Source of the DNA: CAYSRJ01 sp964521865
Lineage (GTDB): Bacteria > Spirochaetota > B62-G9 > DRHN01
Assembly: GCA_964521865.1 (NCBI GenBank)
Contig: CAZFTJ010000010.1
Coordinates: 62,001-126,000, forward strand
Direction of reading: 5' to 3'
Length of the DNA: 64,000 bases
In this document: piece by piece, positions 7,930 to 16,968 of the stretch
How positions within the stretch are numbered: the first letter of the stretch is position 1
Layout of the letters: each line of letters starts with the position of its first letter
Position numbers and translations under genes: made by a program
The notes under the pieces: model-generated
Told to the model about the DNA's origin: nothing
Database searches by the model: none
The model's input: only the letters and a program-made list of their open reading frames with translations

Positions 7930-9636
7930 TCAGCCGGATCGGCTGCGTGATGTCTGGCGTACCGCGACACGGATAACCTGCTCATGGGGCCTTCGCCTGC
8001 CGTCAACTGCGCCTATGGTCAATACAAAGCAGGAGGAGGGCAGCCCGAGCGGGATGATGCTTCGCCTGGCAATATTTTCAACGGTCTCCGTACCCTCAAG
8101 CGAGGTCAGCCAGTTGTATATATGGATTCTGGCGGAGCGTATACCGAACATACTGAGCATATAGATCGTACTCTCGGTTATACCGGCAATGCCGAAAACG
8201 GTGTCTCCGCTCATCTCACAATCGTACGCATGGCAGTGCAGGATTCTCGGTGCATGGGGTTCGGGAGAAAGCATATCACTGTCCAGCCCGGTACTTTCAG
8301 AAGAAGCCGGCGATCGTATTTTGTCCGAAGGGACTCCCTCATTGTCGAGCAGCATGAGATCCTGTCCGTCAAAAACAGCCGTAGTGCCCGTGTGAAGAAG
8401 CATTTCATCCAGTGTAAAATTTTTTAAAAGATCTTCAGCCTTTTTCACCCTGTAGATCACCCTGGTGGCATACGGTATTCTCAGCTCTCTTCCGAATCGT
8501 TCCTCAAAGAAGGATTTGATGCTCCTGTGCACCTCTGATTTGGCTTCTGCTGCAGCCTCTTTTTTCACCGTAAGGCGGAGATCATGCATAATCGACTGGC
8601 CCCTTCGTCTCGAAATATTGTTGATAATTTTTGTCAGAATGTCTTTTCCCGATCTCTGCAGGGAACGTGCCAGCAGGGTATCATCGATTCTGTTGAGAAT
8701 CATCTGCAGCTCCCTGTCCGGCATGATGGGAATCATATCGAAGAGAAACAGTTTATCCGTAATGTAATGCGCAAACGGAGGGTCATCCCTGAACAGGTTC
8801 GTAACAATGGTAAGCTCATCGTTCAGCGATGCCAGGCGGAGCATGTTGAGCAGATGAATAAGGCCCTGCTTGAAGTGCGCCGGGTGGTCGATGGTTCGTA
8901 TAAACGACGATATCCGTTCAAACCCCAGTCCTTCTATATCAAGATACTCCTTGAAAGGGATATAGTTTTTATGTATGAACTCATCGATAACTTCTATTGT
9001 AACCGGATAAATGCGGGAGCCGCAGGCTGTACAGAAAAAAGAAAACCCGGAGAGCGTTTTTTTATCATTCATCCTTTCTTTGAGCGTGTCCAGACTGCAG
9101 GTACTTTTTTTTCTATAGACGAGCAATTCCGTTTTCAAAAATCCACGGTCGTCAAGATGAAGACAAACGGTATACACCCCCGGTACCCCGAGCGAAAAGC
9201 TCGAGGAGCGCTCCTTTTTGAACGTGAGCGTGGGAAGAGTCGCTTCAAATGCCGCCTCTTTATTCTCGTTCAATATCTGAAGAGTTACGCTTTTATAATT
9301 TTTATCGCCGGTTTTCAGATGAAGCTCTATCTGTTTGTGCGCAGGGTTGAAAAAGGAATAATGAAGCTCGATCGGCATTATGTTATCGTAAGAAACTGCA
9401 GGGATGAATCTGTCTTTGTACCTGTAATCGATCCATTTTCTCTGCAGGAGAGCGGGGTACAGATATATCTTTTCCTTCCATCCGCCTGCAGGTGCGCTTT
9501 TTGAGAGAATACGCGGTTTTTTACCCCCTATCGACATTTCATGGTCTTTAAAGTACATTTTAACCGGAACGGTATCGTCTGCCGAAAGAAGGAAAATAAA
9601 ATAGCTACCTATGTACAGAGATGAATAGACATACAT
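7930..9636 (-). CDS. FliG C-terminal-domain protein of unknown function
   Basis: This 568-residue protein does not match a standard flagellar FliG (about 340 residues). Residues 270-380 resemble the FliG C-terminal domain: LFLFDMIPIMPDRELQMIL, then RIDDTLLARSLQ, then NNISRRRGQSIMHDLRL, which parallels the FliG series LFVFEDLV..DDRAIQ, then ALKGA, then NMSKRAAE.. DL. Residues 85-175 look like a beta-sandwich (KQIELHLKTG, PGVYTVCLHL). A CxxC (FFCTACG, about 201-206) lies between. The last 100 residues match nothing I recognise. Compared with E. coli FliG torque residues, Arg281 and Asp289 appear kept while Lys264 and Asp288 are not. No flagellar gene is near. An RBS (gagg) lies 9 bases before the ATG. 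A 306-codon antisense frame is rejected. Confidence 0.7.
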   Translation of the reverse strand: MYVYSSLYIGSYFIFLLSADDTVPVKMYFKDHEMSIGGKKPRILSKSAPAGGWKEKIYLYPALLQRKWIDYRYKDRFIPAVSYDNIMPIELHYSFFNPAHKQIELHLKTGDKNYKSVTLQILNENKEAAFEATLPTLTFKKERSSSFSLGVPGVYTVCLHLDDRGFLKTELLVYRKKSTCSLDTLKERMNDKKTLSGFSFFCTACGSRIYPVTIEVIDEFIHKNYIPFKEYLDIEGLGFERISSFIRTIDHPAHFKQGLIHLLNMLRLASLNDELTIVTNLFRDDPPFAHYITDKLFLFDMIPIMPDRELQMILNRIDDTLLARSLQRSGKDILTKIINNISRRRGQSIMHDLRLTVKKEAAAEAKSEVHRSIKSFFEERFGRELRIPYATRVIYRVKKAEDLLKNFTLDEMLLHTGTTAVFDGQDLMLLDNEGVPSDKIRSPASSESTGLDSDMLSPEPHAPRILHCHAYDCEMSGDTVFGIAGITESTIYMLSMFGIRSARIHIYNWLTSLEGTETVENIARRSIIPLGLPSSCFVLTIGAVDGRRRPHEQVIRVAVRQTSRSRSG

Positions 9637-9796
9637 TATGCTGTTCCTCTTAAAATCCGTCCGCGGATCGCGAAAACTTTAAATTAGGCACAACGCGATT
9701 CGTGCCTCAGTTGCTTTGGTTGCAGCATAAAGCCTCGCCGCTACTTACCGATACTTACAGTATAAAACACTATCTAGGTGGATACCTTTATCCGTT

Positions 9797-10777
9797 ATGA
9801 AGATAACTTCACTATCGGGTACTATTTTAAAAATTTCTATCATTATATGTATTATACTAGTACCATATAGATTAATCGCCGAAAAAAGTGAATTTTACCT
9901 GCAGGTCCTTGCCTACGGTACTGATCAGGATATTGTGTCGGCGTTCAACGGAATAACCGATGATCTGGGTCATGACGTGGACAGCAGGGTGCTCCCCCTG
10001 TTCAGGGAGCAACACTCAATGCAGGTGTATACTACCCTGGTCGGTTACATCGGAATGACTGCAATGACTCAGGCATACGATGTGCTGCAGGGAGAGCTCG
10101 AACGGGCCGCTGCTGACGATAACTACCGGGAAGAGGTAATACGTGCACTGGGAAGCTTAAAGAATCCTTCTTCCATTACTTATTTGAAGCAGTACTATTT
10201 TAATAAAAAAGCATCACAGAGAATAAAAAAGGCGATTATAATTGCATGGGGGGATATCGGCAGTACCCAAATCCAGGATACCCTCGTCGGTATTCTGAAG
10301 GATGCCCGGGAAGACAGCGAAATCAGAGCCCAGGCGGCGCTCTCTCTGGGAAAGATAAAAAGTGTGAAAGCATACGGGACCTTGAAGGAAATTGCGGAAA
10401 ACAGATATGAGGATAAAATCCTCAGGATGTATGCCGTTTACAGTCTTGGTCAGACCGGCGGCGAGCAGGCGCTCGAGACACTCGGCAAACTGATCGGCGA
10501 TGATTCCCATGAAGTTGCGGAATACGCGGTAAGAAGCATCGCAGACATGAAAACACAACAGGGCGGTGATTACCTGATCAGGGCTCTCAGATCCGATTAT
10601 GACTCAGTCCGCTTCTATTCAATTCAGGGCCTTGCGGATTTGAAATATCGAAAAGCAATCGATATACTACAATTCAAGGCAAAATACGACAAAAATGAAA
10701 GGGTGAAAAACGAGGCAAAAAAAGCACTTGAAACCATCGCACCTTCAAATAGTGAACCCGGTGCAGAGGATGGATGA
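9797..10777 (+). CDS. Exported HEAT-repeat protein
   Basis: A 326-residue protein with an N-terminal hydrophobic segment (ISIIICIILVPYRLIA, residues 12-27) acting as signal peptide or anchor. From about residue 95 it carries HEAT/PBS-lyase-like repeats of about 31 residues, for example EEVIRALGSLKNPSSITYLK, RAQAALSLGKIKSVKAYGTL, LRMYAVYSLGQTGGEQALET and VAEYAVRSIADMKTQQGGDY. Such repeats bind proteins or peptides. It starts a same-strand run reaching to 14642, with only 3 bases to the next gene, so the first genes are an operon. Specific function unknown. Confidence 0.82.
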   Translation: MKITSLSGTILKISIIICIILVPYRLIAEKSEFYLQVLAYGTDQDIVSAFNGITDDLGHDVDSRVLPLFREQHSMQVYTTLVGYIGMTAMTQAYDVLQGELERAAADDNYREEVIRALGSLKNPSSITYLKQYYFNKKASQRIKKAIIIAWGDIGSTQIQDTLVGILKDAREDSEIRAQAALSLGKIKSVKAYGTLKEIAENRYEDKILRMYAVYSLGQTGGEQALETLGKLIGDDSHEVAEYAVRSIADMKTQQGGDYLIRALRSDYDSVRFYSIQGLADLKYRKAIDILQFKAKYDKNERVKNEAKKALETIAPSNSEPGAEDG

Positions 10778-10780
10778 GTA

Positions 10781-11857
10781 ATGAGAAAAATTTATGAGGT
10801 CATGGATATTGCGGACAGTGCATATATTATGCAACAGGGCCGCCTCTCTTTTGAATTGAGCCCCGATGACCGTTACAGCGTCGATGGCAAAGGAATTATC
10901 TTCGGCGCTGAGGAGCCGCTCATTGCCAATAAAACCGGCAGGGAGGAGTATTTCCGCTTCCAATCCGCCTATATCAGTGACGATGCATCTGTGGAAAAAA
11001 TTCCTCTGAAAAACCTGTTCAAGGTGTTTGCAGTTTACAACATAGGGTACAGCATTACCAAAAATATTGCACGGTACCTGCAGATTACCAACAGGATGTA
11101 TATCAACAAGGAAAAGAAGATATCCGGTTTTGAAATGGCCTCGAAGGAGTACGCACGAATTTATTTCGAGGTAATCGAAAACCTGAAAAAAACGCATAAC
11201 AGGCTGCTTATCGGGTGGCTGAAACAGCTCGTCGATAAATACACGAACAGTCTCGTATATACAAAGGGACGTGCATTCCTCAGAGATACGGCAAAATCAA
11301 ATATCAAGTTCAATACTGAAAAGCTCAGTGAATACACCTTCAACCTTCGGGTGGGCTCCATTTTGTGTGAAGAGGGCGATACCGGACATGAGATGTATAT
11401 ACTGAACAGGGGCAACCTCGTCGTATATATAGGGGGTAAAAAAGTTGCCGACATCAATGAAACCGGTACCGTGATCGGAGAGATGGCACTGCTGCTCGGT
11501 GAAAAGAGGACGGCGACGATCAAGACCGTCACTGACTGCAATATAACGATTGTGAAGCCGGAGGACCTTGAAAATGTGGCGAAAACGACTGAGGATTTTT
11601 TATTGAATATAGCCGTCAATCTCGGAAGACGGCTCGAACATAACTGCACACTTATACGAGAAACGAATGAGCTGTTTCTCGAAAGCAAAAAAAGCGAACG
11701 ACCGCTTCCTCCGAGGGAAAGAACCAACTATAAAGAGCTTCTTGCCCTTGTTCGGGAGCTTGAACACTACGATATCAAGTATAAAAACGACTGGATGTCG
11801 GAAATACTCAAATGGACAAAAAGGGAGATAAACAAGGTTCGGGAGTTGTATAAATAG
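10781..11857 (+). CDS. Cyclic nucleotide-binding domain protein
   Basis: A 358-residue protein with a C-terminal-half CNB domain (about residues 188-275): LRVGSILCEEGDTGHEMYIL, a glycine turn, then the phosphate-binding cassette IGEMALLLGEKRTATIKT, in which Glu and Arg are the residues that hold the cyclic phosphate and ribose. The N-terminal 90 residues (YIMQQGRLSFELSP, then IFGAEEPLI) look like a second, degenerate CNB unit. There is no DNA-binding HTH, so this is a cytoplasmic cAMP/cGMP sensor and not a CRP-type regulator. It follows the HEAT protein by 3 bases. A class III adenylate cyclase at 24389-26434 could supply its ligand. Confidence 0.87.
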   Translation: MRKIYEVMDIADSAYIMQQGRLSFELSPDDRYSVDGKGIIFGAEEPLIANKTGREEYFRFQSAYISDDASVEKIPLKNLFKVFAVYNIGYSITKNIARYLQITNRMYINKEKKISGFEMASKEYARIYFEVIENLKKTHNRLLIGWLKQLVDKYTNSLVYTKGRAFLRDTAKSNIKFNTEKLSEYTFNLRVGSILCEEGDTGHEMYILNRGNLVVYIGGKKVADINETGTVIGEMALLLGEKRTATIKTVTDCNITIVKPEDLENVAKTTEDFLLNIAVNLGRRLEHNCTLIRETNELFLESKKSERPLPPRERTNYKELLALVRELEHYDIKYKNDWMSEILKWTKREINKVRELYK

Positions 11858-11944
11858 TCAGCCGCATCACGACCTTTTTGCAAGGCCTCATCCGGAGCCG
11901 AGATTGTTTATCATTCAGCGCGGACCGGGTGTTTCGGATATATA

Positions 11945-12688
11945 GTGACCGATATGATTAGGAAGATGTTTCGAACATCGAGAAAGTACCGGACGGGCAT
12001 TCTGCTCTTCATAATTCTCTCTGCCTGTATTGCATCTTTTTCTTTTGCGGATGAATCGATGGAGCCGTCATGGGTGTATACAGGGAGAGGAGACAGGTAT
12101 CTTGGCGAAGGACGGGTAGGTCCTGCGATCACCCAGTACAAAAAGGCGATTATTGCAAAAAGACGGGAGGCGGGTACCGGAAAACCCGGGGCCTACCCGG
12201 AGGTTCACTACCGGCTCGCTAAGATATATATGGGTGATGGGTTGAACGATATTGCGCTGCAGCACATCAATACTGCCGAGAATGAGCGGGAATTCCTGCA
12301 GGTTCCCGATTTTATATACGATATCCTCTACCTCAAAGCGGACATTCTCTTCAACATGAAACGGTATACCCATATGATCGAGGAATATCGTGGTATTATT
12401 CAGGATGATGTCAACTGGGACTATTATTCAAAAGAAAAGCTCACCTCGATCCCGGATACCCTGATTTCGGAAATCATGCATAATCCTGAATTGAGAAGCA
12501 AGTATGCAGAGGCTTACTACAGGCTGGGAGAGATAAAGTTTCGGAACGATAATTACATAACCGCAGAACCCTTTCTGAAAATGGCTTTTTTGTATGGTTA
12601 CGGGAAAAATGAAAAGAACTACCTCATCACCTGTTATCAAAAACTGGGTATGAAGGCACAAATAGAAAGAATTAACTCACTCAAGTAA
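11945..12688 (+). CDS. Exported TPR-like protein
   Basis: A 247-residue protein with a signal peptide (GILLFIILSACIASFSFA) and TPR-like helical pairs: PAITQYKKAIIAKRREAGTG, VHYRLAKIYMGDGLNDIALQ, YDILYLKADILFNMKRY and YAEAYYRLGEIKFRNDN. Periplasmic scaffold or assembly role likely. The start is a GTG at 11945; an ATG at 11954 is an alternative. It is separated by 87 bp from the CNB gene and by 8 bp from the lipoprotein gene. Confidence 0.75.
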   Translation: MTDMIRKMFRTSRKYRTGILLFIILSACIASFSFADESMEPSWVYTGRGDRYLGEGRVGPAITQYKKAIIAKRREAGTGKPGAYPEVHYRLAKIYMGDGLNDIALQHINTAENEREFLQVPDFIYDILYLKADILFNMKRYTHMIEEYRGIIQDDVNWDYYSKEKLTSIPDTLISEIMHNPELRSKYAEAYYRLGEIKFRNDNYITAEPFLKMAFLYGYGKNEKNYLITCYQKLGMKAQIERINSLK

Positions 12689-12696
12689 AAAGTCCT

Positions 12697-13143
12697 ATGC
12701 GTTTCATATCACTGATAATACGAGAAGCTGTTTTATTCCTTGCAGTATTCGCTTTTGCCAATTCATGCGGTATATACGAAGCAACGGGTGCGCTCAATCC
12801 CCCGTTCGGTCAGCAGATCACTGAGACAACATTGAAGTTCACCGGAGATAATTCGGAAGATTATTTTGCGGGATACGTGTTGTGGTATAAAGAAGATATA
12901 AATGAAGAGTACAAGGTCTGTGTTTACAGGGGGACTGCTGATATTCCGACTATCCCAAAGGATGAAAATTCGACGGTGAATACGTACACAATTTATATCG
13001 GCGACCTTCAGCCGATAGATGAAAATGCCAGTTTTATCGTGTTGAAGGATGAAGGACGGTTCTTCTACTTTGCCGTTTCGTCGTATGGTATAAACGGTGA
13101 GGAGAGCGAAAAGCTAGAGTTTGGAAAATGGCCCGTTCAGTAA
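12697..13143 (+). CDS. Putative lipoprotein with FN3-like fold
   Basis: A 148-residue product with an N-terminal hydrophobic stretch (AVLFLAVFAFANSCG) ending in a Cys at a relaxed, spirochaete-style lipobox (FANSC). The mature part has the alternating pattern of a fibronectin-III-like domain: GYVLWYKEDINEEYKVCVYR, a linker, then FFYFAVSSYGINGEESE. Probably anchored in a membrane and co-expressed with its TPR neighbours. Function unknown. Confidence 0.62.
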   Translation: MRFISLIIREAVLFLAVFAFANSCGIYEATGALNPPFGQQITETTLKFTGDNSEDYFAGYVLWYKEDINEEYKVCVYRGTADIPTIPKDENSTVNTYTIYIGDLQPIDENASFIVLKDEGRFFYFAVSSYGINGEESEKLEFGKWPVQ

Positions 13144-13166
13144 GAGCGAGGCGAGGGGTGTAATCT

Positions 13167-13451
13167 ATGGATGCGTGGCTCATCAGGGTTATAGGATACG
13201 GATTACTCGTCGGTATCGGTTTCTTGAGCGCTGTTTTTATTTACTTTATTTTGAAGAAGACCGTGCTCGGCAAGTTCTGGACCGCATTTATCATAGGCGT
13301 TATCGGCTCTGCAATGGGCGGTTTTTTATTGGATGATATTTTCAAAAAACTAACCGATGTATATAATATCAATATTCTTGCGTCGCTCTTTTTCAGCTGC
13401 GTGCTGATCTGGTTTTACAGCCTCGTTACACCGGGCGGCAAGCGAAAATGA
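13167..13451 (+). CDS. Small integral membrane protein
   Basis: A 94-residue protein with three predicted membrane spans: LLVGIGFLSAVFIYFIL, a Gly-rich span AFIIGVIGSAMGGFLL, and ILASLFFSCVLIWFYSLV. The middle Gly-rich helix recalls GlsB/YeaQ-type transglycosylase-associated proteins, but this is weak. RBS gaggggtg precedes the ATG. It sits within the HEAT/TPR cluster. Confidence 0.6.
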   Translation: MDAWLIRVIGYGLLVGIGFLSAVFIYFILKKTVLGKFWTAFIIGVIGSAMGGFLLDDIFKKLTDVYNINILASLFFSCVLIWFYSLVTPGGKRK

Positions 13452-13490
13452 TGTGAATGGAAGCAATTACCGTATGTGAGGATGGGGTGG

Positions 13491-14642
13491 ATGAAGAAAT
13501 TCTTCCTGGTGTTCTTTTCAATTGTCCTGATTGTGGGAGGTATATACGGTGCATATTTTATTTTTACCCTGAGACATGCCGACGAGAAGCTGAACGCCGC
13601 AGCTCTGGATATTAAAGGCGGGCGGTACGATCAGGCGCTTGAAACGCTGAAATCGGTAATTTCCGAGTACCGAATCGCCTCGGTTCGGGCTCCTGCTCTT
13701 TACCTCCTCGCAGACGCCTACGAACGTTCGGGAAAGTATATCCAGGCCCGGGACATACATAAAATGCTCCTCTCGAGCAGAAGAATAAGCAATCGAAACA
13801 ACTGGCGGATGATGTCGCTGATAGCGGTTTCAACCATGTACAGGAACGGGCTTATTCCTCTGGGAGATACTCGGAAGCGCGTTCTCGATAATTACATATC
13901 GGTGATCAAAGAGAAGATAGAAGACAGAACGAACAAGACCGGCCTGTATCTTTCGGTCGCGAAAAACGGGGCTCGACGCTTGAAATATTGTTTTCTTTCC
14001 CAAAACTCGGGACTTCGAGCCCTGAAAATGGACGATGATGCTGTTACGGCTGCGCTCGAAACTGAACTGGGATTCCTGTATCTCAGCAGAGAAAAGTTTG
14101 AGGATGCCGAGAAAATTTTTAACAGGTTGGATACGAACAAATCAAAGCTGGGACGCGCACTTCTCTACTTTGAAACCGGGAGATACAAGGAGGGTGAACT
14201 GCTTCTGCAGGAGCTTCTCGTTTATGATCCGACCGGCAGGCTGTTTTCATACTACGTGCAGGAACTTTTCAGAACTGCTGAAAATTTATACAGGAACAGG
14301 TCATTCGGAGAGGCACTGAAGCTGTATAAGAAAATCATCGGTATGACAAAAAACAACATATATGAAGAGATCTCACTCTACCGCCTTGTTTCTTACTACT
14401 ATAAAAAGGGAAAGTACGTGGACTCGCTGCACTATATCGACAGGATGCTGGAAAACAGCGTCCCGGATAAGGATGAAGAAGCGCTGCTCATAAAAGGGTA
14501 TATATACTACGACAGACGGAAGTATGTACAGGCGCTTCGTATATTCAATGATTTTCTCAAAAGATTTCCAAACAGTACCCGGGCTAAAACAGCCTCTGAA
14601 TGGAAAGCAATGTGCGAGCGAAGCATCAGATACCTGAATTGA
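13491..14642 (+). CDS. Membrane-anchored TPR protein
   Basis: About 383 residues. An N-terminal anchor (KFFLVFFSIVLIVGGIYGAY) is followed by TPR-like pairs: IKGGRYDQALETLKSVISEY, LYLLADAYERSGKYIQARDI, ALETELGFLYLSREKFEDAE, RSFGEALKLYKKIIG, SLYRLVSYYYKKGKYVDSL and GYIYYDRRKYVQALRIFNDF. The layout resembles YbgF/CpoB or BamD-like periplasmic scaffolds. ATG at 13491 is preferred because GAGG lies 9 bases upstream; GTG 13476 and ATG 13482 are in frame. It is the last gene of the cluster. Confidence 0.75.
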   Translation: MKKFFLVFFSIVLIVGGIYGAYFIFTLRHADEKLNAAALDIKGGRYDQALETLKSVISEYRIASVRAPALYLLADAYERSGKYIQARDIHKMLLSSRRISNRNNWRMMSLIAVSTMYRNGLIPLGDTRKRVLDNYISVIKEKIEDRTNKTGLYLSVAKNGARRLKYCFLSQNSGLRALKMDDDAVTAALETELGFLYLSREKFEDAEKIFNRLDTNKSKLGRALLYFETGRYKEGELLLQELLVYDPTGRLFSYYVQELFRTAENLYRNRSFGEALKLYKKIIGMTKNNIYEEISLYRLVSYYYKKGKYVDSLHYIDRMLENSVPDKDEEALLIKGYIYYDRRKYVQALRIFNDFLKRFPNSTRAKTASEWKAMCERSIRYLN

Positions 14643-15013
14643 CGTATTCGATTTTTTCTTTTGATTTCGGAGTGCCGACATACCGACGCCTCGCGGCTGC
14701 TGCCTCTTCTCTCTCTGCATGAGCCCGCGGCACCACTTCACTATCATTTCTTATCCTTCTTCACTGTTCAAAACAGCCGTATTTTTTTCTGTTTCTTGAT
14801 TTTCTTTATCATGCATTGAAACAATAAATCGGAAAATCGTGTTTATATATACCGATGTGCATATGCTGTTGGATGTATATTCTGTCCGGTACATGAGAAA
14901 CCGAGGTACGGTTTCGTACGCATAGGTTCTGTAAAGATATCTTGATTTTATTTTTACTATATACTACCTTAATCAACAGAAAAAGAGGGCACTTTAAAAA
15001 GGGGCTCGATAAA
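14643..15013. other. Intergenic stretch before recA
   Basis: 371 bases between the TPR gene and recA. I see no gene. The left half is moderately GC-rich; the right 120 bases are AT-rich (tttactatatactacc near 14955) and likely hold the recA promoter. The dyad listed next is the only clear structure. Confidence 0.5.
14897..14915. promoter_or_regulatory. Dyad upstream of recA, candidate SOS operator
   Basis: gaaaccg, 5 bases, cggtttc: a perfect 7-bp inverted repeat 99 bases before the recA ATG. LexA operators are dyads in this position range, but the motif does not match an SOS box I can name, so the assignment is speculative. Confidence 0.3.
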
Positions 15014-16036
15014 ATGGAACAAAGTGAAAAAACGAGGGCGCTTGAAACGGCGCTCCTCGGTATTGAGAAACAATTCGGTAAAGGCTCGATAATGAAGCTC
15101 GGAGAGAGGAGAACCGATTTATCTATCGACGTTATTCCGACCGGTTCTTTGGGTCTTGATATTGCGCTCGGCATCGGCGGCGTACCCCGGGGGAGAGTTA
15201 TCGAAATATATGGACCCGAATCATCGGGAAAAACAACTCTTGCCCTCCACATCATTGGAGAGGCGCAGAAACTTGGAGGTATAGCAGCTTTTATCGATGC
15301 AGAGCATGCGCTCGATCCGCGTTATTCACGTAACCTCGGCGTTGACATTGAAAACCTCCTTGTATCTCAGCCCGATACGGGCGAACAGGCTCTCGAAATA
15401 ACCGAATCACTCGTACGAAGCGGCGCCGTCGATGTTATCGTAATCGATTCAGTTGCAGCACTCGTTCCGCGTGCCGAAATAGAAGGAGATATGGGTGACG
15501 CCCATATGGGGCTGCAGGCCAGGCTTATGTCCCAGGCGCTCAGAAAGCTTACCGCAATAATAAACAAATCCCATACCTGTGTAATATTCATCAATCAAAT
15601 AAGGCTCAAAATAGGCGTTATGTTCGGAAACCCGGAAACGACTACGGGCGGCAATGCCCTTAAGTTTTATTCCTCGGTGAGACTCGATATTCGAAGAATA
15701 GAGACCCTTAAAAAGGGCACGGAGGCTATCGGAAGCAGGGTGAAGGTGAAAGTTGCCAAGAACAAAGTGGCTCCGCCTTTTAAAATTGCCGAGTTTGAAA
15801 TAATGTACGATCGGGGTATATCAAAGGAGGGCGAGTTACTCGATATGGGAACGAACATGGGCATTGTGCTTAAAAGCGGCACCTGGTACTCCTATGAGGA
15901 AGAGAGAATCGGGCAGGGGAAAGAGACGGCAAGAAAGTTTCTTGTGGACAACCCGGCAATAATGAGCGACATTGAAGCAAAGATCAGAAAGCAGTATTTC
16001 AGCGTGGAAGATGAGAAAAAGCCGGATAAACCGTAG
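15014..16036 (+). CDS. recA: RecA recombinase
   Basis: The ATP-dependent strand-exchange protein and SOS co-protease. It has 340 residues from ATG 15014, chosen over an upstream in-frame ATG (14942) because homology starts at ALETALLGIEKQFGKGSIMK. Walker A is GPESSGKTT, the Walker B region is VDVIVIDSVAAL, and the L2 loop is FGNPETTTGGNALKFY. The C-terminus is short and acidic or basic mixed, as usual. dapB follows 58 bp downstream. Confidence 0.98.
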   Translation: MEQSEKTRALETALLGIEKQFGKGSIMKLGERRTDLSIDVIPTGSLGLDIALGIGGVPRGRVIEIYGPESSGKTTLALHIIGEAQKLGGIAAFIDAEHALDPRYSRNLGVDIENLLVSQPDTGEQALEITESLVRSGAVDVIVIDSVAALVPRAEIEGDMGDAHMGLQARLMSQALRKLTAIINKSHTCVIFINQIRLKIGVMFGNPETTTGGNALKFYSSVRLDIRRIETLKKGTEAIGSRVKVKVAKNKVAPPFKIAEFEIMYDRGISKEGELLDMGTNMGIVLKSGTWYSYEEERIGQGKETARKFLVDNPAIMSDIEAKIRKQYFSVEDEKKPDKP

Positions 16037-16094
16037 TTTTCAGAAAGGGAGCCTGCCGTCGCACACGGCAGAAGGTTCTGAGCGGAGTTGCAGA

Positions 16095-16898
16095 ATGATC
16101 AATGTGACGATTTGCGGTGCAGCGGGAAGGATGGGCAGGATAAATATCGCCGTTTTTAGTGAGAATGAGGACATGCGTATTATCGGAGCGATTGAAGCCG
16201 CAAATTCTCCGGCCATCGGTTTGGATTCGGGGGAAGTTGCAGGCATTGGAAATATCGGAGTGCCCATAACAGCTGATTTCAGAAGTATTGTCGAAAGAAC
16301 CGATGTTGTGGTGGATTTTACGAATCCGGCAGCGGCTCTTGATAAGATCGACAGCGCAAAGGATAATAAAAAGGCATTTGTCATCGGTACAACCGGGTTT
16401 ACGGATCGTCAGCACGAAAGCATTCGTACGTATGCCGAACAGATGCCCATACTCCTTTCACCGAACATGAGCCTTGGGATTAACACCCTCTTTTATCTGG
16501 TAAAACGAGCGGCTGAGATACTCGGGAACGGGTACGATGCTGAAATCCTGGAAATACATCATAATTTGAAAAAGGATGCTCCGTCCGGAACAGCTCTCCA
16601 GTTCGGCAGGGTTATTGCCGCTGCAAGGGACGTAACCCTTGACGATGTTGCGGTTTACGGACGTCAGGGGCAGGTAGGCATCAGAAAAGATGGTGAAATC
16701 GGGATTATGGCGCTTCGCGCTGCCGATATAGTCGGAGATCATACCGTGCTGTTTGCCGGTCCGGGAGAGAGAATAGAGCTGATTCACCGGAATAGCAGCA
16801 GAAGAACGTACGCATCTGGGGCTATGCGCGCCGCCAGATTCATCGTTCAAAAGAAAACCGGTCTTTTCAGCATGTCGGACGTTCTCGAGCTAAAGTAG
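16095..16898 (+). CDS. dapB: 4-hydroxy-tetrahydrodipicolinate reductase
   Basis: This enzyme reduces 4-hydroxy-tetrahydrodipicolinate with NAD(P)H in lysine/diaminopimelate synthesis. It has 267 residues from ATG 16095; the longer frame to 15972 overlaps recA and is not needed. It has the N-terminal Rossmann motif CGAAGRMGR, the central VIGTTGF, and the family signature EIHHNLKKDAPSGTA with the catalytic His pair and Lys. The C-terminal part has the substrate-domain sheet ending in FIVQKKTGLFSM. Confidence 0.96.
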   Translation: MINVTICGAAGRMGRINIAVFSENEDMRIIGAIEAANSPAIGLDSGEVAGIGNIGVPITADFRSIVERTDVVVDFTNPAAALDKIDSAKDNKKAFVIGTTGFTDRQHESIRTYAEQMPILLSPNMSLGINTLFYLVKRAAEILGNGYDAEILEIHHNLKKDAPSGTALQFGRVIAAARDVTLDDVAVYGRQGQVGIRKDGEIGIMALRAADIVGDHTVLFAGPGERIELIHRNSSRRTYASGAMRAARFIVQKKTGLFSMSDVLELK

Positions 16899-16968
16899 CG
16901 GAAAAAATCTCACCTGATTTGAATTCAGCGTATGGCTCGAGTGCTGCAGCCGTATCAACCGGAGAACA

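Noticed and set aside
8584..9504. 306-codon plus-strand open frame
   Set aside because: Antisense shadow of the FliG-domain gene, with a composition unlike a real protein. The minus strand shows FliG motifs and a good RBS.
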